Below, piece after piece: positions 33,826-42,984 of a DNA stretch of 64,000 nt. The notes under the pieces are model-generated. The model was not told the DNA's origin, did no database searches, and worked only from the letters and a program-made list of their open reading frames with translations. How positions within the stretch are numbered: the first letter of the stretch is position 1; each line of letters opens with the position of its first letter. The position numbers were made by a program, and so were the translations under genes. The stretch covers positions 695,459 through 759,458 of the forward strand of contig JAWAHN010000001.1 in assembly GCA_038889235.1 (NCBI GenBank), given 5' to 3'. The DNA is from Candidatus Jordarchaeales archaeon. Its GTDB lineage: Archaea; Asgardarchaeota; Jordiarchaeia; Jordiarchaeales; Freyrarchaeaceae.

Positions 33826-34533
33826 TTATTGCTTTGATAGTATTATTCTGGCGTCTACGGCTTTTGCTCCTTTGGAATAAGCGAATATCGGGTTTAAGTC
33901 TAGCTGATCTATTTCAGGGTGATCTATGACAAGGCTCGAAACTTTCAGGAGGATGTCTATTAAGGCTTCTATATCTGCAGGAGGCTGTCCTCTTATCCCT
34001 TCCAATATTGGGTACGCTTTAATCTCTTTTATCATTTCCTCTGCATCATACCTTGTTATCGGAGCAACCCTGAAAGAGACATCTTTGAGTACTTCCACGA
34101 ATATTCCTCCAAGTCCGAACATGAGAGCTGGTCCGAATTGGGGGTCTTTGGCCATGCCTACTATGACTTCTCTGCCTTCCGGACAGAACTCCTGAACAAG
34201 CACGCCAACTATTCTCGCATCGCTTTTATGTCTTTTCACGTTTTCGATTATTTCGTTGTAAGCTTTCACAACTTCGTCTTGATTTTTCAGGTTGACTTTA
34301 ACTCCTCCTACATCACTCTTGTGAATTATGTCTGGGGAAACTATCTTGAGAACAACAGGGTACCCTATTTCTTCAGCACACTTGACAGCTTCGCTTGGAT
34401 TTTTTGCAACTTTAAACTTGGTCGTCGGAATACCATACGCTCTGATTACTTCTTTCGCTTCTGGTTCTAGGAGGTAAGTTCTTCCTTCATCCAGAGCCTT
34501 TTGTATTATCTTAGAAACTACTTCGTTAGACAT
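33826..34533 (-). CDS. acdB: Acyl-CoA synthetase (ADP-forming) beta subunit
   Basis: ATP-grasp subunit of acetyl-CoA (acyl-CoA) synthetase (ADP-forming), which makes ATP from acyl-CoA in sugar and peptide fermentation. Motifs: ATP-grasp PEAKEVIRAYGIPTTKF near the N-terminus, YPVVLKIVSPDIIHKSDVGGVKV with the conserved His, and MFGLGGIFVEVLKDVSFRVAP. Length is 235 aa, right for the separate beta subunit; the alpha subunit is not in the window. It works downstream of pyruvate:ferredoxin oxidoreductase, encoded at 38-41 kb. Confidence 0.92.
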   Translation of the reverse strand: MSNEVVSKIIQKALDEGRTYLLEPEAKEVIRAYGIPTTKFKVAKNPSEAVKCAEEIGYPVVLKIVSPDIIHKSDVGGVKVNLKNQDEVVKAYNEIIENVKRHKSDARIVGVLVQEFCPEGREVIVGMAKDPQFGPALMFGLGGIFVEVLKDVSFRVAPITRYDAEEMIKEIKAYPILEGIRGQPPADIEALIDILLKVSSLVIDHPEIDQLDLNPIFAYSKGAKAVDARIILSKQ

Positions 34534-34648
34534 TTATTTCAATCCTCTCCGGCAGTGTTATTATGAAATTTGGAATTTAAGGTTTCGAAAAGTTCAGAAG
34601 GAGAAGATCCCTATAAAAGTTTCTTTCAGCACAGCATTTAAAACCAAG

Positions 34649-35410
34649 TTATTTCGACAGCTCACCGCCTGTAAAAATTCGTTCTAATGCCGCTTGAAGA
34701 TTATCAAACCCTTCGAGTTTTACGGAAGAGACAGGTATTGGTGCATCAAACATGTGAATTTTCACTAGCGCCTCACATATACCGAGGGACATTTCCCTCT
34801 TTATGCCCTGCGTCTCACGATCTATGGCTTCCGTCAATGTGCGAGGTTCTGTGGCCCAATCTATGATCCTCAAACGCTCGCGCTCAGTCAAAGTATCGCT
34901 TTTCGATAATATATTAAGTTGAGGGAGAAAGAAGCGGTACTGAACAGAGGCACCCAAGAGCATGACACTTACAAAGCCGTGGGGTGTACGTGCTATGAAT
35001 GGATCTATTAGGAAACATACCGCACTTTGGTCTCCGCTCAGTGAAGATGTAACTATTGGTCCGGACTCCCTGAATGCAAATAGTTCTAGTTGTCCGGGCG
35101 TGTCTATTAGAACATAGGTTGCTCCAAAGTCATCGATTTCGCGTTTGATTTCTCCTAAGAAGTTCACCATCATATCGATGCAAGCCACTAGTCCACCATT
35201 AGGACCTAGGTTAAAAGCGTCCATCACATCTTCCAGGACTAAGTATTCCCTTATGTCGACATCAGGTGTGTATGGAATATAACGCGCCCCGGGGTCTAGG
35301 TTTACTGTAGCTACATCTATGTTTTGGTCTCCGAGCCATTCCGAAAATGCACCTACAAGTGTCGATTTGCCACTCCCAGCAGTCCCGACAAAAAAAGTTG
35401 TATAGTACAT
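34649..35410 (-). CDS. GPN-loop GTPase
   Basis: P-loop GTPase of the GPN/XAB1 family, whose eukaryotic members assemble RNA polymerase II. Walker A is GTAGSGKSTLVGA; a GPN-loop equivalent reads NLGPNGG; Walker B/G3 region YVLIDTPGQLELF; the G4-like site is LNILSKSD. Length is 253 aa, normal for archaea. Lone gene between acdB and a small zinc protein. ATG start; weak ribosome binding site. Confidence 0.92.
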   Translation of the reverse strand: MYYTTFFVGTAGSGKSTLVGAFSEWLGDQNIDVATVNLDPGARYIPYTPDVDIREYLVLEDVMDAFNLGPNGGLVACIDMMVNFLGEIKREIDDFGATYVLIDTPGQLELFAFRESGPIVTSSLSGDQSAVCFLIDPFIARTPHGFVSVMLLGASVQYRFFLPQLNILSKSDTLTERERLRIIDWATEPRTLTEAIDRETQGIKREMSLGICEALVKIHMFDAPIPVSSVKLEGFDNLQAALERIFTGGELSK

Positions 35411-35484
35411 TTTCTCACTCTGTCTTTATCTCAAAATAAATTAAAAAGAGAGAGGCGAAAAAGCTTTTGATGGAGGAGGAAATC

Positions 35485-35628
35485 TTGGAGGAGCGCTGTG
35501 CAGTCATAAACTGCGGACAAAACTTGAAAGAAAATGAAGGAATAGAACTTGATGGAAAAAAATATTGCAAAAAGTGTGCCACATTAATTATGAAAGAAGT
35601 GATGACAAGATTAATTGAAAGAATTTGA
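35485..35628 (+). CDS. Tiny zinc-binding protein, 47 aa
   Basis: Short gene with a two-part zinc motif: C-x6-C (ERCAVINCGQN) and CKKC, followed by a helical tail of Met, Glu and Arg residues. TTG at 35485 is set by GGAGGAGG five bases upstream; an in-frame ATG at 35470 would add five residues. It ends six bases before the convergent carS gene. It looks like a treble-clef mini-protein of unknown role, possibly nucleic-acid binding. Confidence 0.65.
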   Translation: MEERCAVINCGQNLKENEGIELDGKKYCKKCATLIMKEVMTRLIERI

Positions 35629-35633
35629 TTTTT

Positions 35634-36311
35634 TTACCACGGCTCCTTTTTAAGACGTAAAACGTATGCGCCTGCGTTAGCTAAAAGGTGTATTACCGGT
35701 GTGACTATTACTACTACCAATAGGACTTCTACAGGTGGTAAGTAAAACCATGAAGAGAGCAAAATGGCACCAGCTATGAAGTCGAGTTGATCTAATCCCG
35801 GGGCTGGGGTACCGCGATCTAAGTTTAAACGTCGTTTAATAAATGAGCCGACCAAGTCTCCTGTCAATGCTCCAAGCGAGAGCAGGAAACCCTTCAGTAT
35901 GCTGGGCATAATAATTTCTTTTGATGTTGACGGATACCCTAAGAGAAAGAAAAACAGAGGAGTGAAAAAGAGCGCGTTAACTAGTATGAGGTGAGCATGT
36001 TGAGGGCTCAGCGCATTAGCTGCAAATAGGAAGAAAGTTACCTGGGGGGAAGATAACAACATAGGAATGCCTACAGTACTTCCAGCTATCGATTGCGCCG
36101 CGCCAACGAAAGTTCCAGCGACTACACCACCCACGAAGCCTCTTAGCGTTTTTCCGTCTCCAAACAATCGCTTTCCATCTATGAAGTTTCTACCTAAATC
36201 TAATGGCATGTTAAAGCGCTTACCTCGCCCAAATATCACAGCTAATCCGTTGGCGGCATAAGCAGGGAGGATATACCAAAGAGCTAGGACAAGTAAAATT
36301 AGCAAATCCAC
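35634..36311 (-). CDS. carS: CDP-archaeol synthase
   Basis: Integral membrane enzyme that activates digeranylgeranylglyceryl phosphate with CTP to make CDP-archaeol for polar lipid head groups. Conserved motifs: DLGRNFIDGKRLFGDGKTLRGFVGG near the N-terminus, and LGALTGDLVGSFIKRR with RGTPAPGLDQLDFI, the CTP- and Mg-binding region. About five to six membrane helices. I take the GTG at 36311 (GGAGG seven bases upstream); a TTG two codons earlier is closer to the binding site. Length is 225 aa. Works after egsA in the same pathway. Confidence 0.92.
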   Translation of the reverse strand: MDLLILLVLALWYILPAYAANGLAVIFGRGKRFNMPLDLGRNFIDGKRLFGDGKTLRGFVGGVVAGTFVGAAQSIAGSTVGIPMLLSSPQVTFFLFAANALSPQHAHLILVNALFFTPLFFFLLGYPSTSKEIIMPSILKGFLLSLGALTGDLVGSFIKRRLNLDRGTPAPGLDQLDFIAGAILLSSWFYLPPVEVLLVVVIVTPVIHLLANAGAYVLRLKKEPW

Positions 36312-36371
36312 GTTCAAGCCTCCAATGAGTAGAGGTAAATTGTGTATAGATCCTTGTAATAAATTGCCTTT

Positions 36372-37046
36372 TTAAGTTAATCCTCTCTCTGAGAGGATCA
36401 GTTCCACACACGACCCCACTTTTCCCGCTTCGCCTTTAATTAGCGTTACCTTCACTTTACCAGGTGTAATACGCTCCATTTTCAAGTCTACTGCAGACCA
36501 ATAAGATACGACATTCTCTCCTACGGGTCGCATTTCCCCCGTTTCTGGGTCAAAAGTGACTTGATTTGTTAAAAGAACTGCTGAGAAAGTCTTCTGGGCG
36601 ATAGCCAGTAACTCTGCAAGCTGCATGTTTAGTCTACGATTTGCAATTATGTTTTTCTCCTTTTCTTCGAGCTCCAATCGATACATGCTTGCGATGCTAT
36701 CAATGATTATAAGCGAGTAAAGGGGGGTAGACGCGCTTAGTTGTTCTATTATTCGTTCCTGTTCCATAAACGAGAACGGCTTTACAACCATAATTTTTCT
36801 TAAATCTCCCTTATAGAGTAACAATTGCTGTAGACGTTTTGGGTGGAGGGAGTGTTCTGCGTCTATGTAGAAAACTTTAGTTCCATAGGAAGAGGCATTA
36901 AGAGCGCATTGTATGCTAAAAGTAGTTTTTCCCCCACCTTTGGGCCCAAAAATGTGCGTTATGAATCCAACTGGGAGACCTCCAGAAAGCAAAGAGTCTA
37001 CCTTGCCCACCCCTGAAGGAATTTTCTTCATAGCTCTGCTAGCCAA
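36372..37046 (-). CDS. radB: DNA repair and recombination protein RadB
   Basis: RecA/RadA-fold paralogue lacking the N-terminal helix-hairpin-helix domain; a recombination mediator in archaea. Walker A GPKGGGKTTFS (~residue 35), Walker B LIIIDSIASMYR, and the DNA-binding loop region NQVTFDPETG. Length is 224 aa from the TTG at 37046, which lies five bases after GGGGTGG. A GTG three codons upstream is the alternative. RadB is best known from Euryarchaeota, so its presence is a useful lineage clue. Confidence 0.9.
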   Translation of the reverse strand: MASRAMKKIPSGVGKVDSLLSGGLPVGFITHIFGPKGGGKTTFSIQCALNASSYGTKVFYIDAEHSLHPKRLQQLLLYKGDLRKIMVVKPFSFMEQERIIEQLSASTPLYSLIIIDSIASMYRLELEEKEKNIIANRRLNMQLAELLAIAQKTFSAVLLTNQVTFDPETGEMRPVGENVVSYWSAVDLKMERITPGKVKVTLIKGEAGKVGSCVELILSERGLT

Positions 37047-37220
37047 TTTTTCCACCCCGGTTAGGGAACGAAAGTGGTGAGCTGATTGGCGGAAGACGAA
37101 AAGATTTCAGATAAAATTATATTGACAAGAACGAATATTGTTCCCCAAAAATAAAATTAACAAAGGTACTTTGAAAAAGGAGACGACGAACTACGGAATC
37201 TTCTAGTCTGAGGGAGATAC

Positions 37221-38495
37221 TTGGAGCGCGTGGAAATAGCAAACGAAGGCGAATGTCTCTTGATCAAAGGGCCTGCTAACATAGAGATCAAAGAAGGCAA
37301 GGTGATGATACTGGGTGGAACCTTCGGGGCAGGAGAATGCATAGTGATTCCTAAGGGGAAGGCAATTTCACTAAGGGCATACACTCCTGTCGTATTGAAA
37401 GTAACGTCAGGTTGTGTTGAACGAGTAATAGAGGACGTACCACCGTACTGGTGGAAAGCCGTTGAGGAACTAGACAGTGTCGAGAAACCAGTAATAACTT
37501 TGGTTATAGGCGGTGTCGACATGGGCAAGACAACTTTCACGACGTTTCTAGCTAATGCTGCGTTTATAAAGGGGCTTAAGGTCGCCGTAGTAGATGCAGA
37601 TGTAGGACAAAGTGATGTAGGGCCTCCATGCTTTGTAGCTATGGGACTGCTCAGCCATCCGGTAACAGATATGGCAAAAGTGAAATTAGAAGATGCATAC
37701 TTTATAGGTTCAACTACGCCGTCAACTTACCCTCATAGGATAGTTGCAGGCGTGAAATTGATGGTTGAAAAAGCACTTAAACTTGGATGCGAAGCAGTCT
37801 TCATAGATACTCCGGGGTGGATTACAGGGCTAAAAGCAAGAGACTTAAACATAGCGTTATTTAACGTTCTGCGTCCAAACATGGTGATAGCACTACAAGA
37901 AAAGAATGAAGCTGAAGGAATACTCAAAGCGCTTTCTGGATCGAAGACGCGCATTTTAAGGCTTCCAGCATTGGCAGCGTGTAAGAGAGATAGGGAAACA
38001 AGAAAGTTTCTTCGCGAAGCTGCCTACAGACGGCACTTGCGGGGAAGCGAAAATGTTACTCTGGATTTAAGCAAGGTTTCTGTAGCGTATACAGCACTTT
38101 TTAGCGGAGATAAGTTGGACGTTGAAGAAGAAAGAAAAATCTCGGCGGTTTTGGGCTTCAACCCAGTTTACGCTGAATCTTCTCCTGATGTCTTAACTAT
38201 AGTTCTGCCGAGCGAGAAAAACGTTAAAAGAGAGAGCATTGAAGCACTTAAAATACTGTTTAAAGGTAAAGAGATACACTTGGTCAATGAAAACGAGTTC
38301 GAGAACCTTTTAGTGGCATTATTGAACGAAGACGACAAATACCTTGGGATAGGTATCTTGAAGAAGCTTGATTACGCTGCGAAAAAGGTAACAGTCTTTA
38401 CACCCGTTCCTCCTGAAAAGGTAACAAAGATACTTTTCGGGTCTGTGAAAGTTATAGAAAACGGTGTAGAAATAGGTCCCATACGACACAATTAA
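37221..38495 (+). CDS. Clp1/Grc3-type polynucleotide 5'-kinase
   Basis: Archaeal Clp1-like RNA/DNA 5'-OH kinase. Domain order: N-terminal beta domain (residues ~1-75), P-loop kinase domain with GGVDMGKTTFTTFLANAA (~95), VVDADVGQSDVGPP (Walker B/clasp), FIGSTTPSTYP and a lid region, then a C-terminal beta domain. In the P-loop the second residue pattern differs slightly from the typical GxxxxGKT/S. Length is 424 aa. TTG start with GGGAG upstream. A 5'-OH kinase is relevant to an RNA-splicing lifestyle, since endonuclease cleavage leaves 5'-OH ends (inference). Confidence 0.88.
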   Translation: MERVEIANEGECLLIKGPANIEIKEGKVMILGGTFGAGECIVIPKGKAISLRAYTPVVLKVTSGCVERVIEDVPPYWWKAVEELDSVEKPVITLVIGGVDMGKTTFTTFLANAAFIKGLKVAVVDADVGQSDVGPPCFVAMGLLSHPVTDMAKVKLEDAYFIGSTTPSTYPHRIVAGVKLMVEKALKLGCEAVFIDTPGWITGLKARDLNIALFNVLRPNMVIALQEKNEAEGILKALSGSKTRILRLPALAACKRDRETRKFLREAAYRRHLRGSENVTLDLSKVSVAYTALFSGDKLDVEEERKISAVLGFNPVYAESSPDVLTIVLPSEKNVKRESIEALKILFKGKEIHLVNENEFENLLVALLNEDDKYLGIGILKKLDYAAKKVTVFTPVPPEKVTKILFGSVKVIENGVEIGPIRHN

Positions 38496-38504
38496 CTGCA
38501 AACT

Positions 38505-39683
38505 TTACTTTAATCCAAGCCATATTATACCTTTAGGTTCCGTGCATTCTTCTATAATCTTGAACGCTTGCTTCATCACTTCTAATTCTTCTTCGAGTGT
38601 AACGTCCCGGCCGCCTAGTCCCGCTATACATTCTAGAATCAAAGGTTTTTCTTTGATTCCGTAAAGTGATGCTTTAAGCTCTGATGCTACAGCCCCACCT
38701 TTCCCGGGGCTGAGATTTCTATCGATGACCAAAATACACTCTGTCTTCCTCGCAATGCGGCAAAGCTCTTCCTCTGGGAAGGGTCTGAAGGATCTAAGTT
38801 TTACAGCTCCAGCCTTATAACCTTCTTCCCTTAACACATCCACAACTAATTTTGCTTGGTCAGCTAACGACCCCATGGAAAGAAGGACAACATCGGCGTC
38901 ACTGCACTTGTATTCTTCCACGAGGTGTCCATGATTGCGGCCAAAAATTTTTTCGAATTCTTCGGAGCAACGGACTATTTTTTTCTTGGCGGTTTCCATA
39001 GCCTTGTGTAATAGGAACCTGAACTCGTAAAACCAGTCCTCGGGCATTTGGAGATTTCCGTGAGTTATTGGATTGTCGATGTCTATCGTAATATGCTTCC
39101 ATGGTTCATGTGGAATGAAGGCGTCAACATCTTCTTGGTTGGGGAGTAACACTGGTTGAGCCGTGTGGCTTAGGACGAAACCTTCAAGGCAAACCATTAC
39201 TGGAAGAAGAACCTCTGGGTCCTCTGCTATTTTATATGCTTGAAGAATTGTGTCGAAAGCTTCCTGATGGTTGCTTGTATAAATTTGAATCCATCCTGTA
39301 TCCCTCTGAGATATCGAGTCGCCATGTTCAGCCCAAATGTTCCAAGGCGGACCTATGGCACGGTTCACTACGGCCATAACTATCGGAAGCCTAGTTGCTG
39401 AAGCCCAATGAAGCATTTCGTGCATGTAGGCCAGTCCATGACTACAAGTGGCTGTAAATGTCCTTACTCCAGCTAAACTTGCTCCTATACATGCCGCCAT
39501 AGCTGAGTGCTCTGACTCGACAGGCACAAAGACCGCATCCAACTCACCGCTTAGAATGAACTCCGCCAGTTTTTCCACAATCTGAGTCTGGGGGGTTATA
39601 GGATAACATGAGACAAAACGCGCCCTAGCCATTTTGACAGCATACGCGACAGCGTGATTCCCCGTCAAAATTAAAGTTTCCAT
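38505..39683 (-). CDS. porA: Pyruvate:ferredoxin oxidoreductase alpha subunit
   Basis: Part of the enzyme that converts pyruvate and CoA to acetyl-CoA, CO2 and reduced ferredoxin. The N-terminal pyrimidine-binding half has the conserved opening GNHAVAYAVKMARARFVSCYPITPQT, and the C-terminal transketolase-like part has VLLSMGSLADQAK and FRPFPEEELCRIA. Length is 392 aa from the ATG at 39683, five bases after GAGGGGTG. It is the last gene of the leftward porB-porGD-porA operon. Confidence 0.94.
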   Translation of the reverse strand: METLILTGNHAVAYAVKMARARFVSCYPITPQTQIVEKLAEFILSGELDAVFVPVESEHSAMAACIGASLAGVRTFTATCSHGLAYMHEMLHWASATRLPIVMAVVNRAIGPPWNIWAEHGDSISQRDTGWIQIYTSNHQEAFDTILQAYKIAEDPEVLLPVMVCLEGFVLSHTAQPVLLPNQEDVDAFIPHEPWKHITIDIDNPITHGNLQMPEDWFYEFRFLLHKAMETAKKKIVRCSEEFEKIFGRNHGHLVEEYKCSDADVVLLSMGSLADQAKLVVDVLREEGYKAGAVKLRSFRPFPEEELCRIARKTECILVIDRNLSPGKGGAVASELKASLYGIKEKPLILECIAGLGGRDVTLEEELEVMKQAFKIIEECTEPKGIIWLGLK

Positions 39684-39699
39684 GAACACACCCCTCTTC

Positions 39700-40614
39700 C
39701 TATTTTTTCTCATCAACAACCATGCGTATAGCCTTCCTCGGACACTCGTTAAAACATACGCCGCAGCCTTTGCAGTAGTCGTAATCTATCTCGGGAAAGC
39801 CTTCTTCGTTAACATTTACTGCTGCTTCAGGGCAGTACATCCAGCAAAAGAGACACTTAGTGCATTTTTCTTTATCAATTACCGGCATATGTGTACGCCA
39901 GTCACCTGTTTTACCAATACTTCCTTTACTTGGAGTCGAGACGGGGACTGGTGGTAGGTCGGTCCAGTGGCGGAATTCAGGTATTCTTTCGGGTCTTGAG
40001 GGGGGAACGGGAGGGATGTATTGTTCAGGGGTTATATGAACCTTTAACGTGGAATAATAAGCTTTCTCTATGGCTTTCATGTTTTTCTCAACTAACACTG
40101 ATTCAAAGGACGATTCTACTGCTTTCCTAAGGCCTTTGAGACTTATGAGTCCTGTAGCCTTGGCAAATGCACCCAGCATTGGCATAGCTAAAACATATAA
40201 TCCAGCAGCTTGCAGGCCCAGTTCTAGGCATATTGAGGTAGCATCAACTACATAGACAAGACATTCCTCTGGTACACGGATAGACGGAATGACTTTTGTG
40301 CCAGCAGTATTAATTATAAGGAAGCCACTCTTTTTCAGCCCACGAATGACAACATTGTTATTTCTGGTTATCATTGAGGGGTCGACTACGACCACGGCGT
40401 CCGGTGAGTAAACTTGGGAATGCAGTAAGATAGGCGTACGGGAAATCCTGTTGTAAGCTTCTATTTGTGCACCTCTCCTCTCGGCTCCAATCCATGGAAT
40501 GGATTGGACCCCTGCAAAACCTTCATTGAAAGCGGCAATCGCAAGTATTCTAGATGCTGTGACTACTCCTTGTCCGCCACGGCCATGCCATCTTACTTCG
40601 AACATTTCGTGCAT
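39700..40614 (-). CDS. porGD: Pyruvate:ferredoxin oxidoreductase gamma-delta fusion
   Basis: Residues 1-~185 form the gamma domain (VRWHGRGGQGVVTASRILA; WIGAERRGAQIEAY), and residues ~215-304 form the delta ferredoxin domain with two [4Fe-4S] motifs (CTKCLFCWMYCPEAA and CKGCGVCFNECPRKA). In most archaea these are separate porG and porD genes; here they are one 304-residue chain, with the linker rich in Pro. Situated between porB (16-bp gap) and porA (17-bp gap) on the same strand. Confidence 0.93.
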   Translation of the reverse strand: MHEMFEVRWHGRGGQGVVTASRILAIAAFNEGFAGVQSIPWIGAERRGAQIEAYNRISRTPILLHSQVYSPDAVVVVDPSMITRNNNVVIRGLKKSGFLIINTAGTKVIPSIRVPEECLVYVVDATSICLELGLQAAGLYVLAMPMLGAFAKATGLISLKGLRKAVESSFESVLVEKNMKAIEKAYYSTLKVHITPEQYIPPVPPSRPERIPEFRHWTDLPPVPVSTPSKGSIGKTGDWRTHMPVIDKEKCTKCLFCWMYCPEAAVNVNEEGFPEIDYDYCKGCGVCFNECPRKAIRMVVDEKK

Positions 40615-40629
40615 ATAGGATCCCTTCTT

Positions 40630-41544
40630 CTAGAAGAAGAGCGTTTTTCCATCAAGTTCAGCTACTTTTTCAAGCTTCTTGTCGATTATTTCCTGAAGAG
40701 ACTTTATTTCTTCATCACTCATCCTGCTAAAACGTTCTTGCGCCCTGATATATTCTCTCACTGGAATACGTTTCTCGGGCTTCTCTATAATGGTTCTGCT
40801 CGGCGGGCTTAGGCGGAAAACGCCATTTTCAACTTCGTATAAAAGCCACATTCCAGATTGGACAGCCAACCTACCGATTTTAACCGTTAATCCGGTGTCG
40901 AAGCGCCATCCCGGAGGACATGGAACTAAGATGTGGATGTATCTCATACCTTTAATGTTCTTGGCTTTCTTGGTTTTATTGTAAATATCGATAGGGTATG
41001 AAGAGCACGTTGTAGCCACGTAAGGAATCCTGTGAGCAGCCATGATTAACGCCATATCCTTCTTATTTTCCTTTTTACCCAGAGGAGTTGTTGTGGTCCA
41101 GGCTCCTGCAGGTGTGCTCCCGCTTCTCTGCGTTCCAGTATTCATGTATGCCTCATTGTCGTAACAGAAGTAAATGTAATCCGTGTTTCTTTCGGCGGTC
41201 CCGGAAAGACTTGAAACACCTATGTCTGCTGTCCCTCCATCACCAGCCCAACAAACCACCGTAACGTCTTTTTCTCCTCGAGCAGCTAAACCACCCACTA
41301 TTCCGGATGCAGCAGCAGGTCCTGCTGCGAAAGCCATTTGGATGTACGGAACGCTTATCGCTGTTCGCGGATAGAGGCCGACATAAACACAACCACAAGA
41401 AGCAGGGTTAACTATAACCGTTCTCTTGCCTAAAGCTTTTAAAATCCACCTTAAAGCCAATGTCGAGCCGCAACCCTGACAAGCAGAGTTACCTGGCAAC
41501 ACATATTCTTCTGGTGCTTCTTGATAGATTTTTCTTGCAGACAA
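40630..41544 (-). CDS. porB: Pyruvate:ferredoxin oxidoreductase beta subunit
   Basis: Thiamine-diphosphate-binding subunit. The CxxC-G motif GNSACQGCGSTLALRWIL and the late cysteine of the [4Fe-4S] cluster fit; the ThDP motif is WAGDGGTADIGVSSLSGTAERN, followed by NEAYMNTGTQRSGSTP. Length is 304 aa from the TTG at 41544 (eight bases after GAGGGTG); a GTG four codons earlier also fits. First gene of the por operon. Confidence 0.94.
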   Translation of the reverse strand: MSARKIYQEAPEEYVLPGNSACQGCGSTLALRWILKALGKRTVIVNPASCGCVYVGLYPRTAISVPYIQMAFAAGPAAASGIVGGLAARGEKDVTVVCWAGDGGTADIGVSSLSGTAERNTDYIYFCYDNEAYMNTGTQRSGSTPAGAWTTTTPLGKKENKKDMALIMAAHRIPYVATTCSSYPIDIYNKTKKAKNIKGMRYIHILVPCPPGWRFDTGLTVKIGRLAVQSGMWLLYEVENGVFRLSPPSRTIIEKPEKRIPVREYIRAQERFSRMSDEEIKSLQEIIDKKLEKVAELDGKTLFF

Positions 41545-41765
41545 ACTGTGGTACACCCTCTTGAAAAGTTTAGAAAAACGAGAAAAGGGGCTATTTAAAA
41601 AAATTATGGGGAAATATTCCTAGCTTGCCTTTGGGAGGCACATTAAAACGAGTTGAAATGTTTAAGAGGTTTTGAGCCGAAGAGATAAATTTTTAGAGTT
41701 AGCTTCAGTACCTTTTAAAGAGAAAGGAATTTGTCGATTTGCTTTTTCCGACATGCGAGGTGAAC

Positions 41766-42203
41766 ATGATGAGTACTACTACGTCCGTCAATTTTTTCAA
41801 AGATCTGGCAAGCATGGTAGGTAAAAAGGTTAAAGTCAACCTCGAAGATGGTAGAACGTACACTGGGAACCTAAGGAGTTATGAAGTCAACACTTTGAGT
41901 TTATGCCTAACAGACGCCGAGGATGGTAAAGGGAATACCTACAAGAAAGTTTTCATTAAAGGGGACAAAATCGTGGACTTCTTTCAGATAGAAAAAGGAA
42001 TGGACTTGCGAGAACTTTACATGGAAATTAGCAAAGTATTCCCTCACGGTGATGTGGAGTTTCTCGAAGATAGTAATGTTATACTCGTACTTAAAAAGGT
42101 CAAGGTTACTGAGAGCGGCGTAGAAGGAGAGGGGCCTATAGCAAGAAGAGTTAAGGAAATATATGATAGGTTTATGACGGAAAAAAGAGCGGACACTTCT
42201 TAA
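41766..42203 (+). CDS. Lsm/Sm-like archaeal RNA-binding protein with C-terminal extension
   Basis: The Sm1 motif is KKVKVNLEDGRTYTGNLRSYEVNTLSLCLTDAED and Sm2 is KKVFIKGDKIVDFF. It is followed by ~70 residues of a second domain ending in a charged helix, as in SmAP3-type proteins that form ring oligomers on U-rich RNA. Length is 145 aa from the ATG at 41766, near GAGGTG. Its 3' end overlaps the convergent zinc protein gene by four bases. Confidence 0.88.
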   Translation: MMSTTTSVNFFKDLASMVGKKVKVNLEDGRTYTGNLRSYEVNTLSLCLTDAEDGKGNTYKKVFIKGDKIVDFFQIEKGMDLRELYMEISKVFPHGDVEFLEDSNVILVLKKVKVTESGVEGEGPIARRVKEIYDRFMTEKRADTS

Positions 42204-42508
42204 TTCTCCAGCGATTCTATAGGGTGCAATCTGAACAATGCGACAGCAACCCATTTTTTATTCGAGTACAAACTCTCTTTGGCCTTTTTAATGCGAAAAC
42301 TCATACACTGCTTACATGTAGGATGACGTGGATCTAAAGGGCCGTCACAAGACGCGCAGTGAAGCATTAAAACATGGTGCTCACCTATCTTTGCTTGCAA
42401 AAATTCATCTTCGTCACATTCTGGAGAAAACTCAGGCCATATATCATAAATTTGTGGATCACCGAGAACCTCTTTCAACCTCTTAAAAAAACGTTCAAAA
42501 CTAACCAT
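42200..42508 (-). CDS. Hypothetical zinc-binding protein, 102 aa
   Basis: Unknown archaeal protein. The C-terminal half has CASCDGPLDPRHPTCKQC, a four-cysteine zinc site, and the N-terminal half is acidic with one short helix. The ATG is preceded by GGGAGGCC. Convergent with the Lsm gene. No pathway link is seen. Confidence 0.65.
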   Translation of the reverse strand: MVSFERFFKRLKEVLGDPQIYDIWPEFSPECDEDEFLQAKIGEHHVLMLHCASCDGPLDPRHPTCKQCMSFRIKKAKESLYSNKKWVAVALFRLHPIESLEN

Positions 42509-42655
42509 TGGCCTCCCTTCCCGGGAGATTTTTGGAGAAATGGGGGTCTTAAGAAACCTTAAATGTTAGTCTTCTCAAGACAACATCTTGCATGTGTAAT
42601 GAGCGCATATGTAGACGGACGGGGGCATGTGTAAGCGGAGCTACGATTGAAAAGG

Positions 42656-42664
42656 TTTAAATTT
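42656..42664 (+). promoter_or_regulatory. TATA box for rpl23
   Basis: TTTAAATTT following GAAAAGG (BRE-like) is about 46 bases before the GTG start, leaving room for a short leader with the GGAGGT binding site at ~42698. This argues that an open frame extending upstream from the GTG is not translated. Confidence 0.55.
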
Positions 42665-42709
42665 GCTTTTTACTCATCTCTGAGTAAAGCTTTCTTTGGA
42701 GGTAACGAC

Positions 42710-42970
42710 GTGGAGCCTCACGAGGTTATCAAAGCACCATTAGCGACTGAGGCTGCTTTCAGGATGATAGAGAAAGAAAACAAACTAGTTTTTATAGTCG
42801 ACCGAAGGGCCAACAAGAAAGTCATACGTGCTGCTGTAGAGAAACTTTACGGAGTAAAAGTTGAAAAGGTTAACACGCTTATAACTCCCAGGGGAGAAAA
42901 GAAGGCATTCGTTAAGCTTAAGCCAGAATACAGTGCAGCCGATTTAGCAACAAAAATGGGATTATTCTAA
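42710..42970 (+). CDS. rpl23: Ribosomal protein uL23
   Basis: Binds 23S rRNA at the exit tunnel and docks the signal recognition particle. Sequence features: [33 protein letters not shown] and [23 protein letters not shown]. Length is 86 aa, the archaeal norm, from the GTG at 42710 with GGAGGT upstream. It is outside its normal S10-operon place: neighbours are a zinc protein and ogg. Confidence 0.95.
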   Translation: MEPHEVIKAPLATEAAFRMIEKENKLVFIVDRRANKKVIRAAVEKLYGVKVEKVNTLITPRGEKKAFVKLKPEYSAADLATKMGLF

Positions 42971-42984
42971 TCTTCTAGAAGAAT

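Noticed and set aside
42647-42709. Longer form of uL23
   Set aside because: This segment holds the TATA box and leader; the GTG at 42710 has the binding site and gives the family length.
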